Assembly (NCBI GenBank): GCA_013331415.1
Contig: DUGL01000167.1
Location: 1-5,969, forward strand
Length of the DNA: 5,969 nucleotides
Direction: 5' to 3'
From: Methanoregulaceae archaeon
GTDB lineage: Archaea; Halobacteriota; Methanomicrobia; Methanomicrobiales; Methanospirillaceae
Under the pieces are notes generated by a model. It was not told where the DNA came from. It did no database searches and saw only the letters and a program-made list of their open reading frames with translations. Within the stretch, counting starts at the first letter, position 1, and each line of letters starts with the position of its first letter. Below are positions 1 through 5,532 of this stretch, piece after piece. Both the position numbers and the translations under genes were made by a program.

Positions 1-445
1 ACCCGTTCCGGATCTCGTCGTAGACAGCCTCTGCCAGTTCCGTCCAGATGGCGGGGGTCATATTCTCGGAGAGGATGGTGTACAGTTTCCGTGCCCGGTA
101 GTGGCCGAGCGTAACGAGCCGGGGGATTGCGCGCAGGATATCCTCGGCATCGAACTGGCTCGTCACCGCACCGGTCCGGTAATCGATCCGGCTCGCGATC
201 GTCCCCCCGGTACTGACGATCGAGAGCCCGGGGAGCGTATCGTCCTGGGTCACCCGTAACGATGCTACAGGAGTACCCTCAGGACGGGAGAGCCCCCGTA
301 TCGCAGCCGGATCTATCCCGATGTTGTAGCCGCTGTCCAGTTTTACGACCGCCATGCCTTCGTACCCGGTAATATAGGTGCCCCGGCGCTCCCCGGATCC
401 GTGGCCGAAGAGGACGCTGTCGCCGGACTGGAATTCACTGCTCAC
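1..445 (-). CDS. gatD: Glu-tRNA(Gln) amidotransferase subunit D, N-terminal part (cut by window edge)
   Basis: GatD is the glutaminase-like subunit of the archaeal GatDE enzyme, which converts misacylated Glu-tRNA(Gln) to Gln-tRNA(Gln) in the cytoplasm, with GatD releasing ammonia from an amide donor. The first 148 residues are visible. Residues about 1-70 form the small beta-rich N-terminal domain of GatD. The asparaginase-type domain then opens with STGGTIAS at residues 78-85, where T82 corresponds to the first catalytic threonine of asparaginases; SENMTP follows at 126-131. The start is a GTG at 445-443, inside the end of argH and preceded by a strong Shine-Dalgarno GGAGGAT (457-451) five bases upstream. 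There is no alternative ATG before conserved sequence. The rest of the family's roughly 410-420 residues lies beyond position 1. Translation is probably coupled to argH. Identification is secure because the N-terminal domain plus TGGTIAS layout separates GatD from plain asparaginase. Confidence 0.93.
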   Translation of the reverse strand, partial: MSSEFQSGDSVLFGHGSGERRGTYITGYEGMAVVKLDSGYNIGIDPAAIRGLSRPEGTPVASLRVTQDDTLPGLSIVSTGGTIASRIDYRTGAVTSQFDAEDILRAIPRLVTLGHYRARKLYTILSENMTPAIWTELAEAVYDEIRNG

Positions 446-457
446 GGGAGATCCTCC
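435..457 (-). promoter_or_regulatory. gatD ribosome binding site inside the argH 3' end, with stop/start overlap
   Basis: On the minus strand GGAGGAT (457-451) lies five bases before the GTG start (445-443) of gatD. The argH stop TGA is at 437-435, so the two reading frames overlap by 11 bases. The site matches the archaeal anti-SD well and decides the GTG start. The arrangement suggests translational coupling of ArgH and GatD. Confidence 0.75.
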
Positions 458-1919
458 GTGCATCCCGTATCAGGGCACCGATGCTCTCCCGTACAGATTC
501 AGCCACCCGCTCCTGCGCCTCCCTATCAGCGGCAAGCTTCGTTCTTCGCTCTTCGATTGCAGCCCGGACGATTGCCGGTGCCGGGCTCCCGGTCGCTTTC
601 TTCTGGTCCAGGCTTTTCCTGACATCGAGTGCGACCCTGATCTCCTCATCGGTGAGCCCTCTCTTCGAGAGGCTTGACCCGGTAATCTCAACGGCGGCAT
701 CATCGAGAGCAGAGAGCGCAAGGCTTCCATTCCTGGCCGCCCGTCCCACGATACTGTGCGCTGTACGGAATGGCAGGTCATACGTGCGGACCAGCATGTC
801 CGCGAGATCGGTCGCGGTAGAGAGGCCCTTCCCTGCCTCCTCCTCCATCCGCACGGGGTCAAAGGTCGCGGTGGCGAGCATCCCGGCAAGGAGGCTCGTG
901 CTCTGCTTTGCGTCCCGGACGCCCCGCCAGAGGGCCGGGGTAAGTTCCTGGAGGTCGCGGTTGTAACTCATGGGGAGCCCTTTCACCGTGGTGAAGGCAG
1001 CCGTGCAGGCCCCGAGGACCGATGCGGCCTTGGCACGCATGATCTCGGCCGTGTCCGGATTTTTCTTCTGGGGCATGATCGAGCTCGTTGAACAGAAGGA
1101 ATCGTCGAGGGTGACGAACCGGACGAACGAGGAGGTCCAGAGCACCAGTTCCTCGCACAGCCTGCTCACCCCCGTCATCATGATAGCGAGGTCAGCAAGG
1201 ACTTCGAGGGCGAAATCTCGGGAGGCAACCGCGTCCATGGTATTTTCAATCACCCCGTCAAATCCCAGGAGTGAAGCGGTATATTCCCGGTTGATAGGAT
1301 ACCCGGTCGATGCAAATGCGGCAGCACCGAGCGGGGAACAGTTGACCCGCGCAAATGCCCCGGTGAGACGAGCAGCGTCCCGGGAGAACATCTGCTCGTA
1401 CGCGAGCATATGGTGGGCAAGCGTGGTTGGCTGGGCATGCTGGAGGTGCGTGAACCCGGGCATCACCGTCTCCCGGTGCTCATCGGCAATGGCGAGGAGC
1501 GCCTCGCGCAGCCGCCCGAGGATGGCGAGTTGCCGGAGCAGGTCTTCCCGTAGCCGGATCCTGATACACGCGGCAACTTCATCATTCCTGGATCTCCCCA
1601 TGTGCATGCGTCCGCCCACGTCCTCCCCCAGGGTCGCCACCAGGTGGGCTTCGATCCCGGCATGCACATCCTCGAACCGGTCATCAAACGCTGATTCCGG
1701 GATGCCGTCGTCATAGAGGGCAAGGAGGGCAGAGAGGAGCCCGCATGCAGTTTCCGAATCGAGGATCCGCTGTTTTGCAAGCATCATGACATGCGCAATA
1801 TCGACAAGGATATCGGCATCGGCAATGTGGCGGTCCGCCATCATCGAGGAGAGGAAGTGCATCATCTCCCCAGACCGTTCCCCTGCCAGGCGCCCTCTCC
1901 GAACCACGTCGTTTGGCAT
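435..1919 (-). CDS. argH: Argininosuccinate lyase
   Basis: ArgH splits argininosuccinate into arginine and fumarate, the last step of arginine synthesis, as a cytoplasmic homotetramer of the fumarase/aspartase superfamily. The 494-residue product has the three conserved superfamily regions: HMGRSRNDEVA (106-116), the THLQHAQPTT block (157-166) with the catalytic base His158, and SSIMPQKKNPD (279-289) with the catalytic serine on its flexible loop. The glycine that usually precedes SS is Thr278 here. The start ATG at 1919-1917 was chosen because MPNDVVRRGR matches the usual ArgH N-terminus and AGAGGT lies nine bases upstream. The same frame stays open upstream to 2192, but that part overlaps the regulator gene and looks like low-complexity shadow sequence. 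Length is close to the usual 460-500 residues. It lies 40 bases downstream of the regulator gene and overlaps gatD by 11 bases. Confidence 0.96.
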   Translation of the reverse strand: MPNDVVRRGRLAGERSGEMMHFLSSMMADRHIADADILVDIAHVMMLAKQRILDSETACGLLSALLALYDDGIPESAFDDRFEDVHAGIEAHLVATLGEDVGGRMHMGRSRNDEVAACIRIRLREDLLRQLAILGRLREALLAIADEHRETVMPGFTHLQHAQPTTLAHHMLAYEQMFSRDAARLTGAFARVNCSPLGAAAFASTGYPINREYTASLLGFDGVIENTMDAVASRDFALEVLADLAIMMTGVSRLCEELVLWTSSFVRFVTLDDSFCSTSSIMPQKKNPDTAEIMRAKAASVLGACTAAFTTVKGLPMSYNRDLQELTPALWRGVRDAKQSTSLLAGMLATATFDPVRMEEEAGKGLSTATDLADMLVRTYDLPFRTAHSIVGRAARNGSLALSALDDAAVEITGSSLSKRGLTDEEIRVALDVRKSLDQKKATGSPAPAIVRAAIEERRTKLAADREAQERVAESVRESIGALIRDARRISREQ

Positions 1920-1950
1920 CCGTTTACAACCTCTGGTACGACTGGGACGC

Positions 1951-1958
1951 GAAAAAAG
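1951..1958 (-). terminator. Possible weak oligo-T stop signal after the regulator gene
   Basis: Six consecutive T on the minus strand (1957-1952) begin three bases after the TAA of the HTH gene. Archaeal RNA polymerase can terminate on T-runs, but this one is short and no stem precedes it. No convincing TATA box is seen between it and argH, so partial readthrough into argH is at least as likely as termination. Confidence 0.25.
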
Positions 1959-1959
1959 A

Positions 1960-2493
1960 TTAAAGCCATGCCTTGCGGGCAGCAAGCTCGATGGCACGCT
2001 GCACCGATTCGCGCGGGATGATGGTTGCGACCGGGATATGGACGAGCTGCTCGATGACGCTTGAGACAATCGGGGCACAGACGATAGCAGTTGCACCCTC
2101 CCGCTCGGCCCGGACTGCAGCGACAATAGCATCCTCCATGGTATATACCGGGTACTCGCGGACCCGGATCCGGTGTCCGTCCACCTCTGCATTTCGCTCC
2201 TGGACCGTATCCAGGACCGGGCGGGCAGCGATCAGGCCGATGAACTCCCCTTCACCCGAGCGTTCAAACTGGCGGAGTGCATGCACGACCGACCGGAGCG
2301 TTGAGAGGTTCGGTGACCGCTGGCCGTGGAGGATCTTGTAGAGCGAACTCTGGGCAATCCCGCTCTTCTCCGAAAGTTCACGCACACTGATCCTCAGGTC
2401 ATTCTTCATGATCTGGTTCAACGCCCGGACAAACTCCTGGTCAGAGAGGAGGGCTGCGCGCATGAGACGATTGATCGGGTCGGTGAGTACCAT
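1960..2493 (-). CDS. HTH transcriptional regulator with C-terminal sensor-like domain
   Basis: The 177-residue cytoplasmic protein carries an XRE/Cro-type helix-turn-helix at about residues 34-77: ISVRELSEKSGIAQSS spans the first helices, and SLYKILHGQRSPNLSTLRSV is the recognition helix and the following part. The C-terminal part (82-177) has a Rossmann-like pattern: a strand at VREYPVYT, a helix with repeated alanines (DAIVAAVRAEREGA), a strand ATAIVCAPIV, then IPVATIIP and a final helix. This resembles the sensor half of methanogen regulators of the COG1709 kind and loosely the PrpR N-terminal sensor fold; both are from memory, not a search. It is the first gene of a leftward group with argH and gatD. 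The start ATG at 2493-2491 has no Shine-Dalgarno site, so a leaderless or nearly leaderless transcript is likely. The ligand and target genes are unknown. Control of its own promoter, argH, or the divergent transporter are possibilities from position alone. Confidence 0.85.
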   Translation of the reverse strand: MVLTDPINRLMRAALLSDQEFVRALNQIMKNDLRISVRELSEKSGIAQSSLYKILHGQRSPNLSTLRSVVHALRQFERSGEGEFIGLIAARPVLDTVQERNAEVDGHRIRVREYPVYTMEDAIVAAVRAEREGATAIVCAPIVSSVIEQLVHIPVATIIPRESVQRAIELAARKAWL

Positions 2494-2523
2494 GGTAATG
2501 TACAGAAAGGATAATTCGTCTCA

Positions 2524-2532
2524 TTCTATATC
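2524..2532 (-). promoter_or_regulatory. Probable TATA box for the HTH regulator gene
   Basis: On the minus strand the sequence TGATATAGA lies here, about 35 bases before the ATG at 2493. A start site about 25 bases downstream of it would give a leader of roughly ten bases, which fits the absence of a Shine-Dalgarno site. A competing TA-rich stretch at 2583-2592 (TAATATATCT on this strand) would give a leader of about 70 bases. The choice between them is open. Confidence 0.4.
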
Positions 2533-2616
2533 ACTCTTGTCCACAAATGCTTTCCGGGGTGGCTTGTTTCTGGACTTAAAAAGATATATTACCCCATAAT
2601 AGTCTAATTATTCATA

Positions 2617-2644
2617 AAAATTATTACAATTGTCCAATAATTTT
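2617..2644. repeat. AT-rich inverted repeat with palindromic centre, possible operator
   Basis: AAAATTATT at 2617-2625 is perfectly repeated in inverse as AATAATTTT at 2636-2644. The ten-base spacer itself contains the palindrome ACAATTGT (2626-2633). A further direct copy of AATTATT lies at 2606-2612, thirteen bases upstream of the copy at 2619-2625. The centre is about 58 bases upstream of the expected transcription start of the binding-protein gene and just upstream of its TATA box. That position suits an activator or repressor site in archaea. In AT-rich DNA part of this symmetry may be chance. Confidence 0.4.
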
Positions 2645-2652
2645 GGCTCAAT

Positions 2653-2667
2653 AAGAGAATTTATACT
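2653..2667 (+). promoter_or_regulatory. BRE/TATA promoter of the ABC importer operon (probably leaderless)
   Basis: A purine run AAGAGAA (2653-2659) resembling a BRE is followed by TTTATACT (2660-2667). The ATG of the binding protein at 2690 lies about 26 bases from the centre of the TATA box, which is where archaeal transcription normally starts. No Shine-Dalgarno site precedes the ATG; the bases there are pyrimidine-rich (CCTCCACC). A leaderless transcript is therefore inferred. Confidence 0.6.
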
Positions 2668-2689
2668 GTACGACCTCCACCTACTACGT

Positions 2690-3895
2690 ATGAAGTTTTC
2701 ACTGCAGGTTATTCTTGCCGCCCTCGTTGCCATCGGCCTGGTCATTGCCGGATGCACCACCCCGGGCACATCTCCGGAGAACGAAGTCTCAATCATCTAT
2801 ACCCGGGGAACCGGGCCAATGCCGACACTCCTCGCAACCGACCAGATTGACGGATACATTGCATGGCAGCCGTTCGTTGAGGTAGCACCTCTTGCCGGTA
2901 TCGGGAAGGTCCTCGTGTACTCGGGCGATCTCCCCCCGGAGGGGAAATGGGAGAACCACCCCTGCTGCGTGTTTGCTGCCCGGCAGGACGCGATCGAGAA
3001 CAATCCTGACCTGACGAACGCCCTGACCGCAGCCCTGGTCCTCTCGACCCGGTATATCGAAGAGAATCCGGATGAGAGTGCTGAGATCGTTGCCGACTGG
3101 CTGGCCGGGAAGGGCAATTTCACGTACGGGGACATTTCTGTCTCATCTGTCGAGGTACTCAAACGTGCCTTCCCGACGGTGAGGTTCGTCAATGACCCGA
3201 CAGACGAATGGAAGATCGATCAACTTGAGTTTGTGTACGCGCAGCGCGAACTGGGGCTCCTTACCGGGTCACTCCTGAACAGCACGGACCAGGAATCCCT
3301 GGACCTCCTCTTTGACAGCAGCCCGTACGATGCTGCGGCGGCCATGATCGCATCAGGGGCCATCACCACGCCTCCCGCCAACGCACGCCAGGTCGGGGTC
3401 GGGTACCTTTTGTCCGACCACCATGCCGCGCTCTTTGTTGCCGTCAAGAACTGGCAGTACTTTGAAGAGACCTATGGCATCGCGATTAAACCCCGCGACC
3501 TGACCGCGTCCCGCCCGGAGATCGCTGACCTGGTCGTGAACGGGCAGCCTGTTGCCGAGCTGAAACTGATCTCTGCCGATGCGGGCCCGCAGCTGATGCA
3601 GCTCGCCGCAACAAATACCGTTGCCTACGCGCTGGTCGGAAACCCTCCGGCAATCGCAGCGATCGATAAGAACACACCGATAAAAATCATCATGGCCGTG
3701 AACCTGGAAGGGTCCGGCGTGGTGATCGCTGATGATGCTCCTGCAGATGACTGGGAGAGCTTCGTGGAGTGGGCAAAGAGCCGCTCTGCACAGGGTAAAC
3801 CCGTGATCATTGCCGCACCGGGCAAAGGATCGATCCAGGATGTCCTGATCCGCTCTGCCCTTGAAGAGAGTGGTTTATCAGTCAGGGAAGGATAA
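2690..3895 (+). CDS. NitT/TauT-type substrate-binding lipoprotein with apparently permuted halves
   Basis: This is the extracytoplasmic binding subunit of an ABC importer (NMT1/SsuA-like, type II periplasmic-binding fold), 401 residues and anchored to the membrane. Residues 1-22 are a lipoprotein signal with lipobox IAGC (Cys22). Residues about 33-195 look like the usual C-terminal half of the family: VSIIYTRGTGPMPTLL, DQIDGYIAWQPF (51-62), SGDLPP, NHPCCVFAAR (89-98), a helical RYIEENPDESAEIVADWL stretch, and a closing FVYAQRELGLL helix. After a linker, residues about 233-401 look like the usual N-terminal half: QVGVGYLLSDHHAALFVA (234-251), VAYALVGNPPAIAAI (311-325), LEGSGVVI (339-346), APGKGSIQDVLIRSALEESG (376-395). 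The order is thus inverted relative to the family, and the end SVREG would run smoothly into VSIIYTRG. The start was placed at 2690, not 2630, because of the signal peptide and promoter. The permease gene begins 12 bases after the stop. Sulfonate, taurine, nitrate or a pyrimidine precursor are all possible ligands. Confidence 0.85.
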   Translation: MKFSLQVILAALVAIGLVIAGCTTPGTSPENEVSIIYTRGTGPMPTLLATDQIDGYIAWQPFVEVAPLAGIGKVLVYSGDLPPEGKWENHPCCVFAARQDAIENNPDLTNALTAALVLSTRYIEENPDESAEIVADWLAGKGNFTYGDISVSSVEVLKRAFPTVRFVNDPTDEWKIDQLEFVYAQRELGLLTGSLLNSTDQESLDLLFDSSPYDAAAAMIASGAITTPPANARQVGVGYLLSDHHAALFVAVKNWQYFEETYGIAIKPRDLTASRPEIADLVVNGQPVAELKLISADAGPQLMQLAATNTVAYALVGNPPAIAAIDKNTPIKIIMAVNLEGSGVVIADDAPADDWESFVEWAKSRSAQGKPVIIAAPGKGSIQDVLIRSALEESGLSVREG

Positions 3896-3907
3896 CCTTT
3901 CAGGATT

Positions 3908-4678
3908 ATGAGGAGCCCTCTCTTCACCCTGCTCCTCCCTGTCCTTCTCATTTCAGGATGGGAGGTTGCAGCGCACGTCATTGCGAACCCGTTCGTACTC
4001 CCCTCTCTAACGACCGTTGTCCCTATCCTTCTCCACCCGTTCTCACCTGCCTATACGCTCGGGAGCGGGAGTCTCATTGACAATGCCCTCACGAGCCTGT
4101 ACCGGGTCGCAATCGGGTTTCTCCTTGCAGCCCTGGTTGCCATACCGCTCGGGATAGGGATGGGTCGATCCCGCTTCATGCAGGATTTTCTTGACAGCAC
4201 GATCGAGCTCCTCCGGCCCATCCCACCCCTTGCATGGGTCCCCCTCGCCCTCGCCTGGTTCAAGATAGGACTGGCCTCAATCACCTTCATCATCCTGATC
4301 GGTGCGTTCTTCCCCATCCTCCTGAATACTATCGACGGGGTGAAATCGGTCAAGAAGACCTGGGTTGAGGTTGCTGAGACACTCGGTGCCCGGGAGCGGA
4401 ACGTGCTTTTGAAGGTGATCCTTCCGGGATCTGCGCCGACCATCTGGACCGGTCTCCGGGTCGGTTTCGGGATCGCGTGGATGTGCCTGGTCGCTGCCGA
4501 ATGGCTCCCGGGAACCACCCGGGGCCTCGGGTATCTCATCCTCCATGCCTACAACTTCGGGCAGACCAACCTGATCATTGCCGGGATGGTGGTGATCGGG
4601 GTTATCGGCATCCTGATCGACCAGGTGTTCCGGGCAGGGGAGCGGAAATGGTTCTCATGGAGGGCGCTCGAACGATGA
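3908..4678 (+). CDS. NitT/TauT-type ABC transporter permease
   Basis: This is the membrane subunit of the importer (SsuC/TauC-like, binding-protein-dependent transport family), which as a homodimer forms the channel between binding protein and ATPase. The 256-residue length is typical. Six hydrophobic segments can be seen at about residues 4-24, 65-85, 105-118, 121-141, 183-200 and 221-241. The cytoplasmic EAA coupling loop is EVAETLGARERNVLLKVILP (154-173), with the family's G-A-x4-VxxKVxLP pattern. SxxxVxxGFLLAALVAIPLG (63-82) is also characteristic of the group. It follows the binding protein by 12 bases, with only a weak CAGGA ahead of the ATG, so coupled translation is likely. The ATPase gene starts 34 bases after its stop. 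The specific substrate cannot be inferred from the permease. Family assignment is secure. Confidence 0.94.
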   Translation: MRSPLFTLLLPVLLISGWEVAAHVIANPFVLPSLTTVVPILLHPFSPAYTLGSGSLIDNALTSLYRVAIGFLLAALVAIPLGIGMGRSRFMQDFLDSTIELLRPIPPLAWVPLALAWFKIGLASITFIILIGAFFPILLNTIDGVKSVKKTWVEVAETLGARERNVLLKVILPGSAPTIWTGLRVGFGIAWMCLVAAEWLPGTTRGLGYLILHAYNFGQTNLIIAGMVVIGVIGILIDQVFRAGERKWFSWRALER

Positions 4679-4716
4679 CACACCCCAGCGGGCAGGGCAG
4701 GGTGAGCCTGCCATGA
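4675..4716 (+). other. Thirteen-codon mini-ORF bridging permease and ATPase genes
   Basis: A short frame begins with an ATG that overlaps the permease TGA as ATGA (4675-4678) and ends with a TGA that overlaps the ATPase ATG as ATGA (4713-4716). It would encode MTHPSGQGRVSLP. No family match or own Shine-Dalgarno site is visible, so it is probably not a functional peptide. It could still let ribosomes pass from the permease to the ATPase by two stop-start steps. Coincidence is a real possibility. Confidence 0.25.
4699..4705 (+). promoter_or_regulatory. Ribosome binding site of the ATPase gene
   Basis: AGGGTGA lies seven bases before the ATG at 4713 and matches the GGTGA part of the archaeal Shine-Dalgarno consensus. 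It supports the start at 4713. The GTG inside it (4702-4704) is out of frame with the ATPase. Confidence 0.55.
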
Positions 4717-5501
4717 CCCTTGAGATCCGTAACCTCGTAAAGGAGTTCCCCGTTCCCGGGCAGGAGCCCATCCGGGCCCTGTCCGGCATCTCGCTCTCGC
4801 TTCCTCCCCAGGAGTTCGTCTCGGTGCTCGGCCCTTCCGGGTGCGGGAAGACCACGCTGCTCCGGATCGTTGCCGGTCTTGAAGAGGCAACTACCGGGTC
4901 CATCGAATTAAACGGCGAGGTTGTCGATCGCCGGAGCTCCAAGATGGCCATGATTTTCCAGGAATATTCGCTCTATCCCTGGAGGACCGTCCTTGACAAT
5001 GTCACATTCGGCCTCGAGATGCAGAGTGTCGGGAAGCACCCGGCACGAGAGGCAGCCATGAAGTACCTGCACCTCGTCGGCCTGGATGCTTTTGCCGATC
5101 GATACCCCTACGAACTCTCCGGCGGGATGCGGCAGCGGGTCGCGGTTGCCCGCGCCCTTGCCATCGAGCCCGAGATCCTCCTGATGGATGAGCCGTTCGG
5201 GGCACTCGATGCACAGACACGGAACATGCTCCAGAAGGAGCTGCTCGAGATATGGGAGAAGACCAAAAAGACCGTTCTCTTCGTGACCCACAGCGTTGAC
5301 GAAGCGGTCTACCTCTCGGACCGCATCGTGGTGCTCACCGAGAGGCCGGGGCGTATCCGGGAGATCGTCGATTCTCCCCTCCCCCGGCCACGGGACAGGA
5401 CCAGCCCGGAGTTCGCGCGGATACGCAGGCACGTCCTCGATCTCATCAGCGAGAGCGGCCAGCCAAAGGAAGATTTAAGAGTGCATCCCGCCTCTTTATA
5501 A
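4713..5501 (+). CDS. NitT/TauT-type ABC transporter ATP-binding protein
   Basis: This is the cytoplasmic ATPase subunit (SsuB/TauB/NrtD-like) that drives the importer. All 262 residues fit one ABC domain: Walker A GPSGCGKT (40-47), Q-loop glutamine 83 in IFQEYSLYPW, signature LSGGM (135-139) followed by RQRVAVARAL, Walker B ILLMDE (155-160) with catalytic Glu160, D-loop GALD (163-166), and switch His193 in FVTHSVDEA. EYSLYPWRTVLDNV and VLTERPGRI are typical of the nitrate/sulfonate group. The fourth Walker A residue and all catalytic residues are canonical, so the enzyme should be active. It is the last gene of the binding protein-permease-ATPase operon, and its final codons (from 5494) contain the probable TATA box of the next gene. 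No terminator is seen after it. Confidence 0.96.
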   Translation: MTLEIRNLVKEFPVPGQEPIRALSGISLSLPPQEFVSVLGPSGCGKTTLLRIVAGLEEATTGSIELNGEVVDRRSSKMAMIFQEYSLYPWRTVLDNVTFGLEMQSVGKHPAREAAMKYLHLVGLDAFADRYPYELSGGMRQRVAVARALAIEPEILLMDEPFGALDAQTRNMLQKELLEIWEKTKKTVLFVTHSVDEAVYLSDRIVVLTERPGRIREIVDSPLPRPRDRTSPEFARIRRHVLDLISESGQPKEDLRVHPASL

Positions 5502-5502
5502 A
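5494..5502 (+). promoter_or_regulatory. Probable TATA box of the L10e gene, overlapping the ATPase stop codon
   Basis: CTTTATAAA (5494-5502) is close to the archaeal TATA consensus and includes the TAA stop (5499-5501) of the ATPase gene. A start site about 25 bases downstream falls near 5522-5525, leaving a leader of around ten bases before the ATG at 5533. The BRE position immediately upstream is pyrimidine-rich (CCCGCCT), which weakens the call. Confidence 0.55.
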
Positions 5503-5516
5503 GAACCGATAGCAAA

Positions 5517-5525
5517 GAGGAGTGA
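5517..5525 (+). promoter_or_regulatory. Possible Shine-Dalgarno site of the L10e gene
   Basis: GAGGAGTGA lies just upstream of the ATG at 5533 and partly matches the archaeal consensus GGAGGTGA. If transcription starts near 5522 from the TATA box at 5494, the site would be only partly in the message. Either readthrough from the ABC operon supplies it or the start site lies slightly earlier. Confidence 0.45.
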
Positions 5526-5532
5526 CCGACAG

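Larger units (their letters stand above)
2494..2689. other. Divergent AT-rich intergenic region
   Basis: This spacer separates the leftward regulator gene from the rightward transporter operon. Its base composition changes sharply from the GC-rich genes, especially between about 2575 and 2667. It holds TATA-like elements for both directions and an inverted repeat, and no credible small ORF. Short open frames entering it, such as the upstream extension of the binding-protein gene from 2630, have no family resemblance. Confidence 0.8.

Noticed and set aside
970..1716. 248-residue open frame on the plus strand
   Set aside because: It is antisense to the well-supported argH gene; its composition (serine, arginine, alanine) is what the opposite strand of a GC-rich gene gives, and no family is recognisable.
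1920..2192. Upstream extension of the argH frame by 91 residues
   Set aside because: The extension overlaps the regulator gene almost entirely, is serine-rich low-complexity sequence unlike any ArgH N-terminus, and a good start with ribosome site exists at 1919.
2671..2682. CCTCCACC before the binding-protein ATG as a functional anti-ribosome-site element
   Set aside because: It would lie upstream of the expected transcription start, so it is probably only a pyrimidine stretch in the promoter.
2630..2689. Twenty extra residues before the binding-protein start
   Set aside because: They precede a clear lipoprotein signal peptide, and the probable TATA box lies inside them, so they are unlikely to be transcribed.
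2690..3895. Binding-protein gene as a pseudogene or two gene fragments
   Set aside because: There is a single uninterrupted frame with signal peptide, lipobox, promoter and adjacent intact partners, and both halves keep their conserved motifs. Permutation explains the order better than decay.
4051..4539. Minus-strand open frames opposite the permease and ATPase genes
   Set aside because: They are shadows of strongly supported transporter genes, without ribosome sites or recognisable domains.
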